From positions 5,642,001 through 5,706,000 of the forward strand of contig JBHGNT010000011.1 in NCBI GenBank assembly GCA_043228905.1: a stretch of DNA of 64,000 nt. Direction: 5' to 3'. The notes beneath the pieces were generated by a model. It made no database searches. It had not been told where the DNA came from and saw nothing but the letters and a program-made list of their open reading frames with translations. Positions within the stretch are counted from its first letter, which is position 1, and each line of letters starts with the position of its first letter. This DNA is from Azolla caroliniana (taxonomy: Eukaryota > Polypodiophyta). Shown piece after piece: positions 22,660 to 33,584 of the stretch. The position numbers and the translations under genes are program-made.

Positions 22660-24130
22660 TGCTTCACAATCATCATTCGTAAATGCTTTTTGAAAAGAAC
22701 AATGCCATGTTTGGCCATACATTGACGATAATGTACCACCCACTACATATGGATGACAACCATCAAATGAGAGATCTAAAAGATCTAGGATGGAATTGTA
22801 GGGGCATAAGTTATATATTGAGAGAATTAGAGGAGAACATACTTTTGGGTAAAAAGACATTAGCTTCCTTTTTTAGATATCATCCATCACTCTTAATGAG
22901 AGGATAAATGAGGGTAAGGCCTATTTCTTGGTTGTCTAGGAAAAGGTAACAATGTATGTGTGATGGGCAACCCATGATGCAGCCTTTCCTTTCACTCCCC
23001 TCACCTTTTGTATATAAATTTTAGTTTTATGAACAAGAGGTGGTGTGTTACAATAACCTCACCTAATTATATGACCGTATTAGTAGTAATTGAGAGCTCA
23101 TATTTACTCTGCAACCCTCATAATCATTACTTTGATTAAGAGATTTGATAATAGTCACTATTATATGCACAACCTCCATGTCTCTCTATTACTTAATTAC
23201 ACTTTATTACTTAATTTAGAGTAATTAAGTAATTAGCTACTCCTTGCGTAACACCATGTGTTTTAGTAGTAATAGAGTGTGGTTGTAAATCTAGATGTGA
23301 TCAACTTGAGGTGAACATAGCCCCACTATTGCATACTCAAATGGTTATTTCAATTGATTACCCACTTCACTTGTGGTTGAGTTAAAGCCATCAACCCTAA
23401 CAAATAACTTTTTTTCCCTATATAACGTGAGTCTAAGTGCATCTAAACCTCCCTAGAGCTACAAACATCGGTAACTAATCATCCTCTGATTGACCAAATC
23501 ATTGTCACCACAGATGCCTATCACACATTCCCACTAATCAACATATATGATTAAGTAAGAATCTGATTTAGTAAGATGTAGCTTGAAGACAAATGAAGCC
23601 TTTACTAGAGATCAAATGAGCACTATGGGCATAACCTTACTACCCTTGACCAATGGGATCGGAACGAACCTAAGCCCTAAATGGCATCTCATAGCACTAT
23701 GTATACCCGACACTAGCACACACTCACCACGAGAGTCTATTCACCATAATACCACAGCCTCAATGTAGTCAAATTTTCCCTATATATTTATTGCCAGACC
23801 CATGGCCTCCAAGCAAGTTCACGCTTGCCACTTAATGGTTATCCCAACCCTCACACTCTTTTCCTCGTGTGTAGAAAACTATGGTAAAAACTATTAGGGG
23901 ATAAATTATGGTTATCCCCCTAACAAATGGACTATGAAGACGAGGGAATTGAAGTGGTTCAAAGTTTCAAATACCTAGAAGTTGGCATACGTAGTTAACA
24001 CATTGGAACAAGCATCTAGCTAGGAGCATGGAAACCAACACAACATAAAACTAAGTAAACCTTTACCATTTGAGCACATTTGCTTCAGGGGAAAGTGAAT
24101 GGGTCATGGCATGACACCAATATAAAAAGG
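22660..24130. other. AT-rich intergenic DNA
   Basis: Stops occur frequently in all frames and no conserved protein motif is seen. The base composition resembles the intergenic stretch at 4.9-10 kb. Confidence 0.5.
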
Positions 24131-24132
24131 CA

Positions 24133-25020
24133 ATGAGAAGAAAGAAAAAGACAATATTCAAAATTCAAAAAAAGAAAATGAAAAGGTTGTTTAAGCTCCA
24201 TATGAAAGGTAAATTTACAAATGAACAGATACTAGAATATTTACAAAGCCTATATATGCATGAGGGAGTGGCTCCTATGGTGAGAACATTGAAACACCTT
24301 CAAATACATGCATTGATCTTCAATATGTCAATAAGGGAACAAAGAAAATGGCTAATGGGAAAGCAACTAATGTAACTCTCATTACAAGTGAGCTCTTAAA
24401 ATGGAAAATGTGAAGTACTCATCATTGGATCATGACTATCATAGATCAAGCTATTAAACAAAGTTTGCAAATGATTGGCTCATGAATTGGATTAAGCCAA
24501 TTTTTAAAGTAAGAAATAAAAAACAAGTGCCAAATTATCGTACAATCATTGTGAACTCAACTATTGCTAAATTGTATAGCACTATCATGGAACAAAAGGG
24601 GTTGTAAGTCATATCAAACTAGCACTTGGGGAAGCAAATTTTAGACCAAAACACTCCATTATAGATCATCTTGTTACATTTAAAGGTAATTATGAAAGCA
24701 AATGGAGTACAAGGAAAGACACTTATTGTTGCTTTGTTGATTTTTAAAAATCATTTGATTAGGTACCATGAAGTGGAAATTGGCATGCCATTTGAGTATC
24801 GAGTTGCTATTGCACAATTATATGAACAAGTTAGATGCCAACTAAAAATTAAGAAAGGTTTCTAATAACACTTTTTAAGTAACATGAGGGTTCAGCAAGG
24901 ATATCCATTATCATCTACACTCTTCGGTTTATGCGTTGATAAATTGGAAAATCTTGTTAATAGGGTTACAAGAGAAGGATTAGATGTCCCAAAACTAATG
25001 CAACGAATTTATCACGATGT
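24133..25020 (+). pseudogene. Decayed LINE reverse transcriptase fragment
   Basis: Pieces in shifting frames match the N-terminal half of a non-LTR retrotransposon RT: LFKLHMKGKFTNEQILEY (24190-24240) from the segment between endonuclease and RT; WIKPIFK then NYRTIIVNS (about 24490-24560, RT block 0/1); FRPKHSIIDHLVT-like sequence (about 24640); CCFVDF (about 24730); VQQGYPLSSTLFGLCVD (about 24890-24935, the RT motif before the catalytic YADD). Many stops. No catalytic YADD box remains. Confidence 0.78.
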
Positions 25021-25100
25021 GAGTCATGAGTGTCTTCTCCATCCGTCGAGAAGACTTAGTTAGAAACCCACGACTCATGAGGCCTTATCTACCTATCCAA

Positions 25101-25300
25101 AAGGCCCTCACCTCAATCCGTTGAGGTGGTGTGTTGTGGTTCTACTCATGGAACCCCTCAACACAATGGATGTGCTACAATGGGTGCCTTCTCTACCCGT
25201 TGCGAAAGGCCCTCGCCTCAATCCGTCGGGGTGGTGTGTTGTGGTTCCAATCACAAAACCCAACACATTGTATGTGTTACAATTAGGAGCACAGCCTCAT
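25101..25300. repeat. 105-bp direct repeat, two copies
   Basis: Copies begin AAGGCCCTCRCCTCAATCCG at 25101 and 25206, each followed by GGTGGTGTGTTGTGGTTC. A weaker related phrase lies just upstream near 25040. It lies right behind the LINE relic. Confidence 0.8.
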
Positions 25301-26446
25301 ACTTATTGATGCTCCTAAAAATTGGGAAATTGGTTGCTACCAAGGAAACACCACAAGCAAATTCCTTACATCCAACTTGGGTCCAAGACATCTAGAAATG
25401 GATGGAATGATGAAGAATAGTTGGATATGCACATCTAGCAATAGCAAGGGATAAAACTTGAGATCAATCACAACCCTCAACCCAACCTCATAGTTGGACA
25501 CACATCAACAAGAGAGTGAGGCATACCATCACACTGATGGGCAAATGCTCACACGCTTTGAAAATGGAAACTAGCAGTTGGCTGAAGATTGAGTAGAAAA
25601 GGAGCTATATGACCTATGTTTCCTCAATCTACTAGAAACAGGGGAATGTGTTGAAATGCCTTCGCGAATGAGATATCAAGCCTGAGTTTCAAGGAATTCT
25701 CTTAGGCTCGTACCTTCCAAGAACTCACAATGATGGAACAATTGCAGACCACATTAGACATGCTTTTTGCTCCTTTGTTTAACCAAAGAACAAAACTCAT
25801 GAAGGATGAAAACAATGAAATTCAGAAACGAACTTAGTTTTTATTTAGCTTTTTGTTTTTGTTTTTGTTTTTGTTTGACCGTGTTCAAATCACCAAACTA
25901 CATAGCTGGCAAGAGTGCTTTGTAATGATTGTTGAGTTCCCATGAGCATTAATACAGCATCACCATGTCCCTTCTTTTCTGTAATCATATTGTTCAATGT
26001 ATATACAAAACTACAAATACACACCCATAATGTTCATATTGTCAAGACATCAAGGAAACATCATTTGTTGTGAGTTTCGATAAAGAACAAAGAGTTTTTC
26101 TGGTGACAAAATGTCCAGAAGATTGAGAACAAGGACAGATATAAGCTTTATCTCTTCAAGTGGTGGGCATTAGTGCAGAGGATTTGACATGTGGCCATAA
26201 AAATTGCTACCGAATGTCCTCATTTATGATTTCAGAAGTATTACTACATTGAAGAAAATTTGCCTTCACATTCAATAATAATTAGAGGTAAAAACGAAAT
26301 TCTGATAGCCAAGTACATACCTCTTGCATTGACTGGAAAGCTAATAGTCTAATAAAACAATGTCCAGTCATAAGATTAAGCCACAGCTGCATATATTTAT
26401 TTCCATGATTAGACTAAAGAATAATTGAACCTAGGGAATTGCTTTG
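25301..26446 (-). other. 3' flank of the KIAA0930-like gene
   Basis: No ORF of interest. On the minus strand an AATAAA motif at about 25838-25843 could serve the gene that ends at 26447. A GTTTTTGTTTTTGTTTTT run lies near 25850-25875. The exact end of the transcript cannot be placed. Confidence 0.4.
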
Positions 26447-29400
26447 TCATTGATCCTCATTTGGGAAATCCTGAAAATGCAAATAAACATCAGCATGGAG
26501 ACCATAATCACCAAGAAAAGATGGTTTCACATACTCATCATAAAAAGATAGTCTCAATAAACCAGTAAAAAAGCATTTATACCTTGTATAGAAGGTCGTG
26601 AGAAAGTACATCCCAAGGTAGAGAGAGAGACATCAAACAACAACGAAGTGGAAGTGTTTCTGCATTGCTTTTAGCACCCGTCGATGCAACATATGTTGCT
26701 GCCAGAGAGGCTGCAAAGGCTGCTTTGCGCATGATTGTTCCGAGCCTTGCTGCACCTTTAGCCTTCCATGAAGAAGCAGCCTCCGGCATCTGCTGGGTAT
26801 TTTGATCTGTCCAAATTTCACCTTTCTGTAAGGCCTGAAAATTTTCATAGTTCCTAATATTACAGACACACTTCCCACTTCTTGATCTCCTCATTCTAGA
26901 GCTAGAGCTTAAATCTCTTAATCTTTCTCACTCCTGAAGCCGAATCCTTCTAAACTAAGTATCCAAGTTTTAAGAGTTCTATTTTAAGTACTTGGACCAA
27001 TTACATGAAGTTGATCATGTTGCCAATAATCAAGTGTGTGGCTTTGTTTACTTGCATTTTCAAATCCTTTAACATGTGATGAAGTCGTAAAGTAAGGTAT
27101 ACATAGCTCAATTATTGCTGAGAAGTAAAGCTCACTTGAGTGATTGACAATAGTGCTAGTAAGCTTAGAGACATTTTAACACCTGCACCTACCCACATTA
27201 GGGTAGGTCTTGTTCTACCCTTGCTTAACAATGATCCCAGGGTAGAGAGGTGACTCCATCAGAAGAAATCATAAAAATCCATAGTAGTCACAACCAAGAG
27301 TCCTAGTTTCCATCATTGAATATGCGAAATCTTTCTAACATAAAGGAAAAGTAAAATGGGTCCCACAAAAAAGGGAGCATTGACAACCATCATTTAGAAC
27401 CTCAAAAAGGAATTGATAACTCGTATTGAGATTAAGGTGAAACTTTTGAAGATATTCCACATGTATACACTATTATATGTTCCAGAAATCATTGCAAAAT
27501 TTGAACGAGTAGTAAAACAGCTATATTCTATCCAAATATATGTTTGATGAGTGTTCATATTAACCTGGAAGACCAGATACAGACACCTCAAGTTCACCGC
27601 GTCCACCAGGACCATGCATAATCAGACGTTCTGAACGAGCAGATGAGGATCCTGTAAGCAGAAAATTGCCAACTCGTAGCCTCCCCCCTGAATATAAATG
27701 TCAATTGAATGGTTGATAAACATGTTACTTACCATTTCCAAACAATAAGAGTGTTGCATAAATAATGTAAAATAATGCAGCATGAAATCAGGTTAAGGAT
27801 ATGTCTCAATATCAATACTCTGTAAAAATACATCATAATTTACTTGGCATACCCTCAAAAGCAGACCGCACCATATCATACCCAACAAAACCTGAGAACA
27901 ACGTCAGCTGAAAAAGAATTGCCCAATGAGTCAAATTTAGGCAAACACAAGTTGTATATCAACATCAGAACTCTCTCATGTACCAGCATCATTCCAACAC
28001 CTATTGTATGTGAGTCCAGATATGAAAGAGCTATGATGCGATGAATGTTACTAAATATATCATATATAACTTGAAGATTACAGATCCCAAACACTATGCT
28101 AAGAGCAATTCCACAAAAAGGTGGTATGATGAGAACCGTTTAGAAACAAGAAAAACACTCAAAAAAACTACTGCTTGCAGAGATCTTTGATCAAGATTCA
28201 AAATGATACTGAGAGAGCTAGACAATCATTCCAAACAAGCATTCTTACCATCATTGAACAATCTTAATTTGGTACCTGTGGAGCATTGCTACATTGAGAC
28301 ACTCCTAGCAAATAATTTTCTGGACTTATTCTTTTATTCACTTGCTCTCTGGAATCCTCATGCGAAAAGGCAGCTCCACCATTTGCATTCAGAAACACAC
28401 AATAGCAATGATCTGGCTCTACCAAAATCTATTTAAAAATAGAAGATTCAATGATAAAATACATCAGAGATGAAATAATGGTTTATAATTGTCCAAGAAA
28501 CTGAAAGCACTAAGATAAACTTATAGCAAAGGAATCCTAGATCTACATAAAATTTTACAAGAGAGCTAGTTACAGTTCACACATCATGCGTGCTTCATGC
28601 ATTGGAGAATGGAGTTCTTCTCAATTTTCCACCCCATCAGATTGCCTTTCTCTATCTCTTTAGAAATTATCAAATGAAGTAAAGTACATAAGCTGGATAC
28701 AGGGAAGTCGTAAACTACATTTGAGCAGAACAATATATCTACAGTTTCCTATTTACTTGGTAAAAATATGGTCAATCTCTTTTTTTGGGAAAATCGTTTC
28801 GCTGTGCTATATGGTGATGTGTCAGCACCCATTAATTTTTGGGTCTCTAGGCACTGTGGCTTATGGTTGCCTTTCAATATATCTCTCTTTATTTTAAAAA
28901 CTACAGGATATGACAGAATTTAGATTCTCGTAGATCATTATCTTCTTTTAATGCAATATAGCAATGTTAGTAAATGATTCTTCAACCTCTCATCTTTGAT
29001 AGTGTTCATTTTGTTTTCGATCTCAATGTTTAACATATGTTTACTATAAGCAAAATACAATTTACGTCAAAAAAGTTTAATTATTGCTAACAATGCATAT
29101 CATCAGAGAACATGGAACATACCACTTCCTCAAATGTGTCATCATAATCATCAACCATAAAACATATATCTGGATATGCTGGTACAGTCTCAAAACCCTA
29201 GTAAATAAAACAAACTTATTGAGAATATAAGTATATCATTTTATATTACTGAATAAGAGAAATTAATTAACCAAGATACAAATTGGCTATTTCCAAAATG
29301 GTTTTCCTAAATTCATAATATTAAAATGAATATAATTCTGGTTTCAATATATTACCTTTGACATGTCTGTGTGGAAATTCACCCTACTTGGAGAAGCATA

Positions 29401-31967
29401 TACTGTCTTTGAGACCTAAATAGTAATAAAAATGCTTAGATTCAATATTCAAGGCACAGTTGGAACTCAAAAGATGGAAACCAAAATTTTAACTAATGAC
29501 ATTGCAGTACACCAGCAGGATGAGACATTTGGTTTGATCGGGTGTATCTTTTCTTATTATTGACACTTTTGTGGCCTTAATTCTAAGAACAAATATAATG
29601 GAAAAGGGATTTCTTTTACAAATATAAGTGCAATCTTGCGCTACAAGAGAAGTCCGTCTCAATTAGTATAGATTTTTTTAACCACTTAATGTATGGTGTG
29701 GATTTGACACCCGTAATCCTATCATCAGAATGCTATACCACACTGATTAGAATGCCTAAATGGTGAGTTTCTTGAGGAACTTTTTAGGTTTCAAATTCCT
29801 TTGGAAGTGTTTACTTGAGAAGATGGATAACTTATAAGCTATAACCTACGTGGTTAAAAGTAAACAAAAACAAAAACAATGACGGCAAGGTCAAAACCTG
29901 CTCACTTGGTATAGTGGACCAAGTTGTGGGTTTCCGCTCCTATTTCGATTCTGCAATGCTTCGCGCCTTCTCAAACATATGACAAATATGCTTAGCGAAT
30001 CAGAAAAAGCATAACCAGATCATTTCCAAATAATGAAAACATACCTGCAAATTGCGACCGTCAATGTGTATGATGTGTGAGCTATCATATTGAGATACAA
30101 TGAGCGTCGCCAATCCACTTGATTTGCACTATCACCAATCACCTTTTCAAGCTGTGCAAGAAGTACAGCATCAAATTTTCATATCCAGCTAATGTTTGGT
30201 GCAATAAGCCAAATGTGTGTCAAAAGAAGCTTATGAAACATATAATGATAATGTTTTATCAAAAATGAATATTTCTGTAAAGCTTTAAGTTATCCATCAA
30301 AAAATGATGGTATGATTCATGAAAACCAAAAGGCTTTAAATTTAAGCACATGCAATTTTTGAGAGACAATTAATTCACACTTTTACCCATATCCAATTTG
30401 AGTTTTCCAAATAATATTCTTGCCTTGAATCCCCCTACCCCTATTTTTATAGAAATTTTTAATGCCGCAAAGTTTGGCAGACACATGATAGCCATGTTAT
30501 AAAAAGTAAAGAGGTTATTGCACCAGTGTGAAGGACAGTACATGTACATGTGCATTGAAATGTTAAAGGTTATCAAAAAGATCCAACATGTATTAAATCA
30601 GTTAAGCTTTGCATCGGAATTGACGAAGACATACTTGGGGTGCCCATCTGCGGACAAAATAAGGTTGCACATTATGGTCACTTGGATGATCAACCTACAT
30701 AAAGCATTAACTATTAGGCTTTTTTTCATCATCTGCTGACATATATCTTGAGGAAAGGGTAAAAAATAATACAATACCTCGTGCTGGACAAAGAAAACCA
30801 GATCATCACCTTGGGTCTCTTTTAGATCAATCATCCCCTTGACAAAAAACATGTCCAGTAATTCCCTCCAGAATCGCATGTCCAAGTCATCATCTTCTTC
30901 ATTATTCCCTTCACCACTGACCAGGCGGTTCTTCAGGAAACTTGAATGCTTTCTTACTATGCTAAGTAGCTCATCTCTGGAGAAAGGGCACAAAAACACA
31001 CTTTTCTACTAGCCATATATTGAAGTGTATAAAAACAATATACTGTTGGGTTTTCAAAAAAGCAAAAACACAAAAAAGGCTGAACTTTCCGTGAAGGCGT
31101 TTTGTATAAGAAGGGCCTTGATGACGATTGCCGAAGCTCTTTGTCCACAATTTGTTCCATCTCAGTAATTCTTTAATGGAATCATTACAGAAGAAAACCT
31201 CTGAAAAGTAGATAAAATCCAGACCATATCATATATAAAGCAAGACCGATCACTCAGATTCTTCACATAAAATGTTGCATAAAATTGTTGCCATTTTTCT
31301 GAAGGGTTTTCTTCTTTGAAACCAGCTTACCAGAAGTTTTTCTTAAGTTTGGAGTACTTAGGTTTGCTGGACACATTATGCATAAAGTTGAGTAAATTTG
31401 TCCGAATTCATGTAAATGATACCAATTATTGTAAAAGTTTCTTAAAAATTTTACACCACTTACATTTGCTTTATAATATATATCTGCCGTACACCTATAA
31501 ATTTGTACTGTCTTCTGTTTGCTTCACAGATGGCATATATATTGTGTGTGTGCGTGTATGCATGTCTATATGTATGCACATGCTTTATTACAAAGATCGG
31601 GATAAATGTTATCTGAATTTTGGGATAAATGTTATCTGAATTTGTGTCAGTATTGAAATGTTTTCCAAATGATACATAAACAATATACACATACATACAT
31701 GAATCCCTTTATCGAAGTGTTCTAATTGATAAATCCAAATGCATACATACATAGCTATGTATGTACGTATGCAATATGTATGTATCAATTGTCCAGATTT
31801 ATCCGCATTACGGTACTGTTTTACTAATTTGCGCACCAATATTTTCGCTCTGAGAACTTCAGAACAAGTTTATCTGCCCTTGGATGATACATACCAGTTT
31901 CTTTATCTGTAAGTGTGGACAACGAATCGATGGGGGAATGCTACAGATCTGTTACCGAATCCATCAT
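26447..31967 (-). CDS. KIAA0930/DUF2045-family protein, 11 exons
   Basis: Exons on the minus strand: 31967-31945, 30976-30778, 30151-30045, 29969-29906, 29415-29356, 29197-29123, 28428-28276, 27907-27853, 27687-27587, 26834-26583, 26470-26447. All are bounded by GT-AG and, with these borders, keep one frame of 370 codons plus stop. Family landmarks in order: FWRELLDMFFV and DDLVFFVQHEV; VDWRRSLYLNMI; TVYASPSRVNF; PDICFMVDDYDDTFEE; a CYCVFLNANGG segment; LFSGFVGYDMVR; and RGELEVS. These align with human KIAA0930 blocks (DWEESVCLNLI, VFASPSK, NIFFMIDSF). The family is of unknown biochemical function and is conserved from animals to plants. Two borders are uncertain: exon 1 (start at 31967, weak donor GTAGCA) and the donor after exon 9, where 27565 would keep more conserved residues but break phase with exon 10. 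Confidence 0.85.
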
Positions 31968-32125
31968 CGACGAGGTACAGACAGGATCAAAGTAGACGAA
32001 ATAAGCGATGAGTACGGCAAACAAGATGAACTCGAAGAGAGCAAGGAAAGAAAAAGAGATGAAATGGAGAGAGGCAAAGAGTGAGAAGGAGCAGTGCATG
32101 GACCGGGGATCAATAAGCTATGGAA

Positions 32126-32163
32126 CAAAGAAAGAAGAAGAAGAAGAAGAAGAAGAAGAAGAA
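32126..32163. repeat. (GAA)n microsatellite
   Basis: About twelve consecutive GAA triplets. On the transcribed minus strand it is a CTT-rich leader tract, common in plant 5'UTRs. Confidence 0.92.
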
Positions 32164-32218
32164 GGTCATATTGGATGAACGTGGGTTCTTCCCACTTCCT
32201 TCCTATTCTATTGGTCAT

Positions 32219-32600
32219 GAGGGTCGGATCGGGTCGGGTCGGGTCGGGTCTGGCCGAGTGGTGGGACCTCATCTAATCTGGTCTGGACTGGTTGATTCGA
32301 GTCTAGCCTGATCTGCTCTCGTCTTCTAATTGAGTCGGGTCTAGTTTGAGAGTCAAGCTTGGCCTTGCCTTGCCTTCCATGGTCTGGTCTGGTCTGGTCT
32401 TGGAATTGAGTCGAGTCTGGTTTGAGAGTCATATAGTCTAGCTTGGCCTTGCCTTCCCTTCCCTTCCCTGGTCTGGTCTAGTCTAGTCTAGTCTAGGGTC
32501 GAGTATGGTCTAGTCTAGCTTGTTTGGTCTAGGGTCCAATCTTGTCCAATCTAGCTTGGGCCTCATCTCATCTCGTCAACGAATCGATTCTAGTCTGGTT
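32219..32600. repeat. GGGTC run and degenerate GGTCT/TAGTC repeats
   Basis: Begins with GGGTC pentamers and decays into alternating GGTCTGGTCT, CTAGTCTAGT and TTGCCTTGCC words. Strong purine-pyrimidine patterning spans nearly 400 bases without coding capacity. Confidence 0.8.
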
Positions 32601-33169
32601 TGCCATCGCCTCATACTAATCTCACAGTCTTGAATCTTGCCTAGCCTCTATCTTTGATCTTCTCGCCCATGGCTCTAATGCCCTCGTTCTCGATCGTGCC
32701 CGCATATATTCATCTATGATCTTGCCTCCTCCTTGCTTTCAAGGGTTTCTGCCTCAATTTTGATGTTCTCTATCTAAGCTCTAGTTCTTGGTGATCTTGT
32801 TCATAGTCTTGACTCTTATGCTTCGTAAAGACAAGACAAGTCTAATATGACAATCTTAATTGGATGATCAAATACCTATTCAAATCCTTTCTTCCTTTTT
32901 TAGGTTTCTTTTTTGTTGAGAATCAAACTCGACTTCCCTTGTGTGGGAACACAATCTAGGATGCTCAAGTGTGTGAACATCCCACCTCCTCATATAGTAA
33001 CTAGTGTGTCATAGAAGTTAATGCCCTATCACACATATTCAGTAAGTAGTTAATACTCCACCTCTGTCCCAAGAGGTTGTTCTAGTGAGAGAACTTAGAG
33101 AGAAGGTTGGTTCATTCTTTATAATTGTTAATACAATTTTTTTGTTTTCTCTCTCTCTCATAATTATCT

Positions 33170-33230
33170 TACCCTAGTGGTAAAAGTTGTTAGCACTACA
33201 AGCACTACGTTATGGGTTCGAAACCCAACT
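33170..33230 (+). other. tRNA-like sequence (SINE-head type)
   Basis: TAGTGGTAAAAG at 33175-33186 resembles a tRNA D-arm (box A) and GGTTCGAAACC at 33215-33225 a T-arm (box B) with one mismatch to consensus. Spacing fits a tRNA. No clean acceptor stem is seen, so it is a relic or a SINE head rather than a working tRNA gene. Confidence 0.45.
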
Positions 33231-33288
33231 TCCACACCTCTCTATTATATACTTCTTATATATCTCTTAATTCATTAGATGCCATTGT

Positions 33289-33358
33289 GGAATGTAAGGG
33301 TTGAACCCATGACCACCTAGTCTCCATTGGGCAACCTTACCAACTGAGCTACATCCAT
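33289..33358 (-). other. tRNA-like sequence (SINE-head or pseudo-tRNA)
   Basis: On the minus strand, box A TAGCTCAGTTGG (33340-33351) matches consensus and box B GGTTCAACCCT (33297-33307) has two mismatches. The ends, GGATGTA and TACATTCC, would form an acceptor stem if one base had not been lost. Probably tRNA-derived, non-functional as tRNA. Confidence 0.55.
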
Positions 33359-33360
33359 CT

Positions 33361-33364
<4 letters not shown>

Positions 33365-33417
<53 letters not shown>
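33365..33417. repeat. (TC)n(AC)n compound microsatellite
   Basis: About nineteen TC units followed by ACACACACAC, immediately before the LTR end of element D. Confidence 0.95.
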
Positions 33418-33418
<1 letters not shown>

Positions 33419-33584
33419 TTTACATGGTATCAGAGAGATTGGTAGGCTGATCCAAGCCCATCCTCACGTATTGTGTATACACCAACGTTCACAAAGAACC
33501 GATTGATCGTTGTAGCAACAACCTACACAAATCGTATCAAGTGAAACAAAAGAATGAAACTAGCTCCAAACAAGTCCTATCAAC

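Larger units (their letters stand above)
31968..32913 (-). promoter_or_regulatory. 5' flank of the KIAA0930-like gene, low-complexity
   Basis: On the plus strand it holds a (GAA)n tract at 32126-32163 (CTT repeats in the leader sense), a GGGTC pentamer run at about 32219-32250 and then some 350 bases of degenerate GGTCT/TAGTC words to about 32600. It probably contains the promoter of the divergently placed minus-strand gene; no TATA box is assigned. Confidence 0.5.
32914..33424 (+). repeat. 5' LTR of copia D with embedded tRNA-like sequences
   Basis: Starts TGTTGAGAATCAAAC and ends TTTACA directly before the primer site. About 511 bases versus 460 for the related H LTR; part of the difference is the segment 33160-33360, which carries two tRNA-like modules absent from H. 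A (TC)n(AC)n microsatellite precedes the LTR end, as in H. Confidence 0.72.

Noticed and set aside
33289-33358. Functional tRNA gene on the minus strand
   Set aside because: Acceptor stem is broken by a missing base and box B has two mismatches; called tRNA-like instead.
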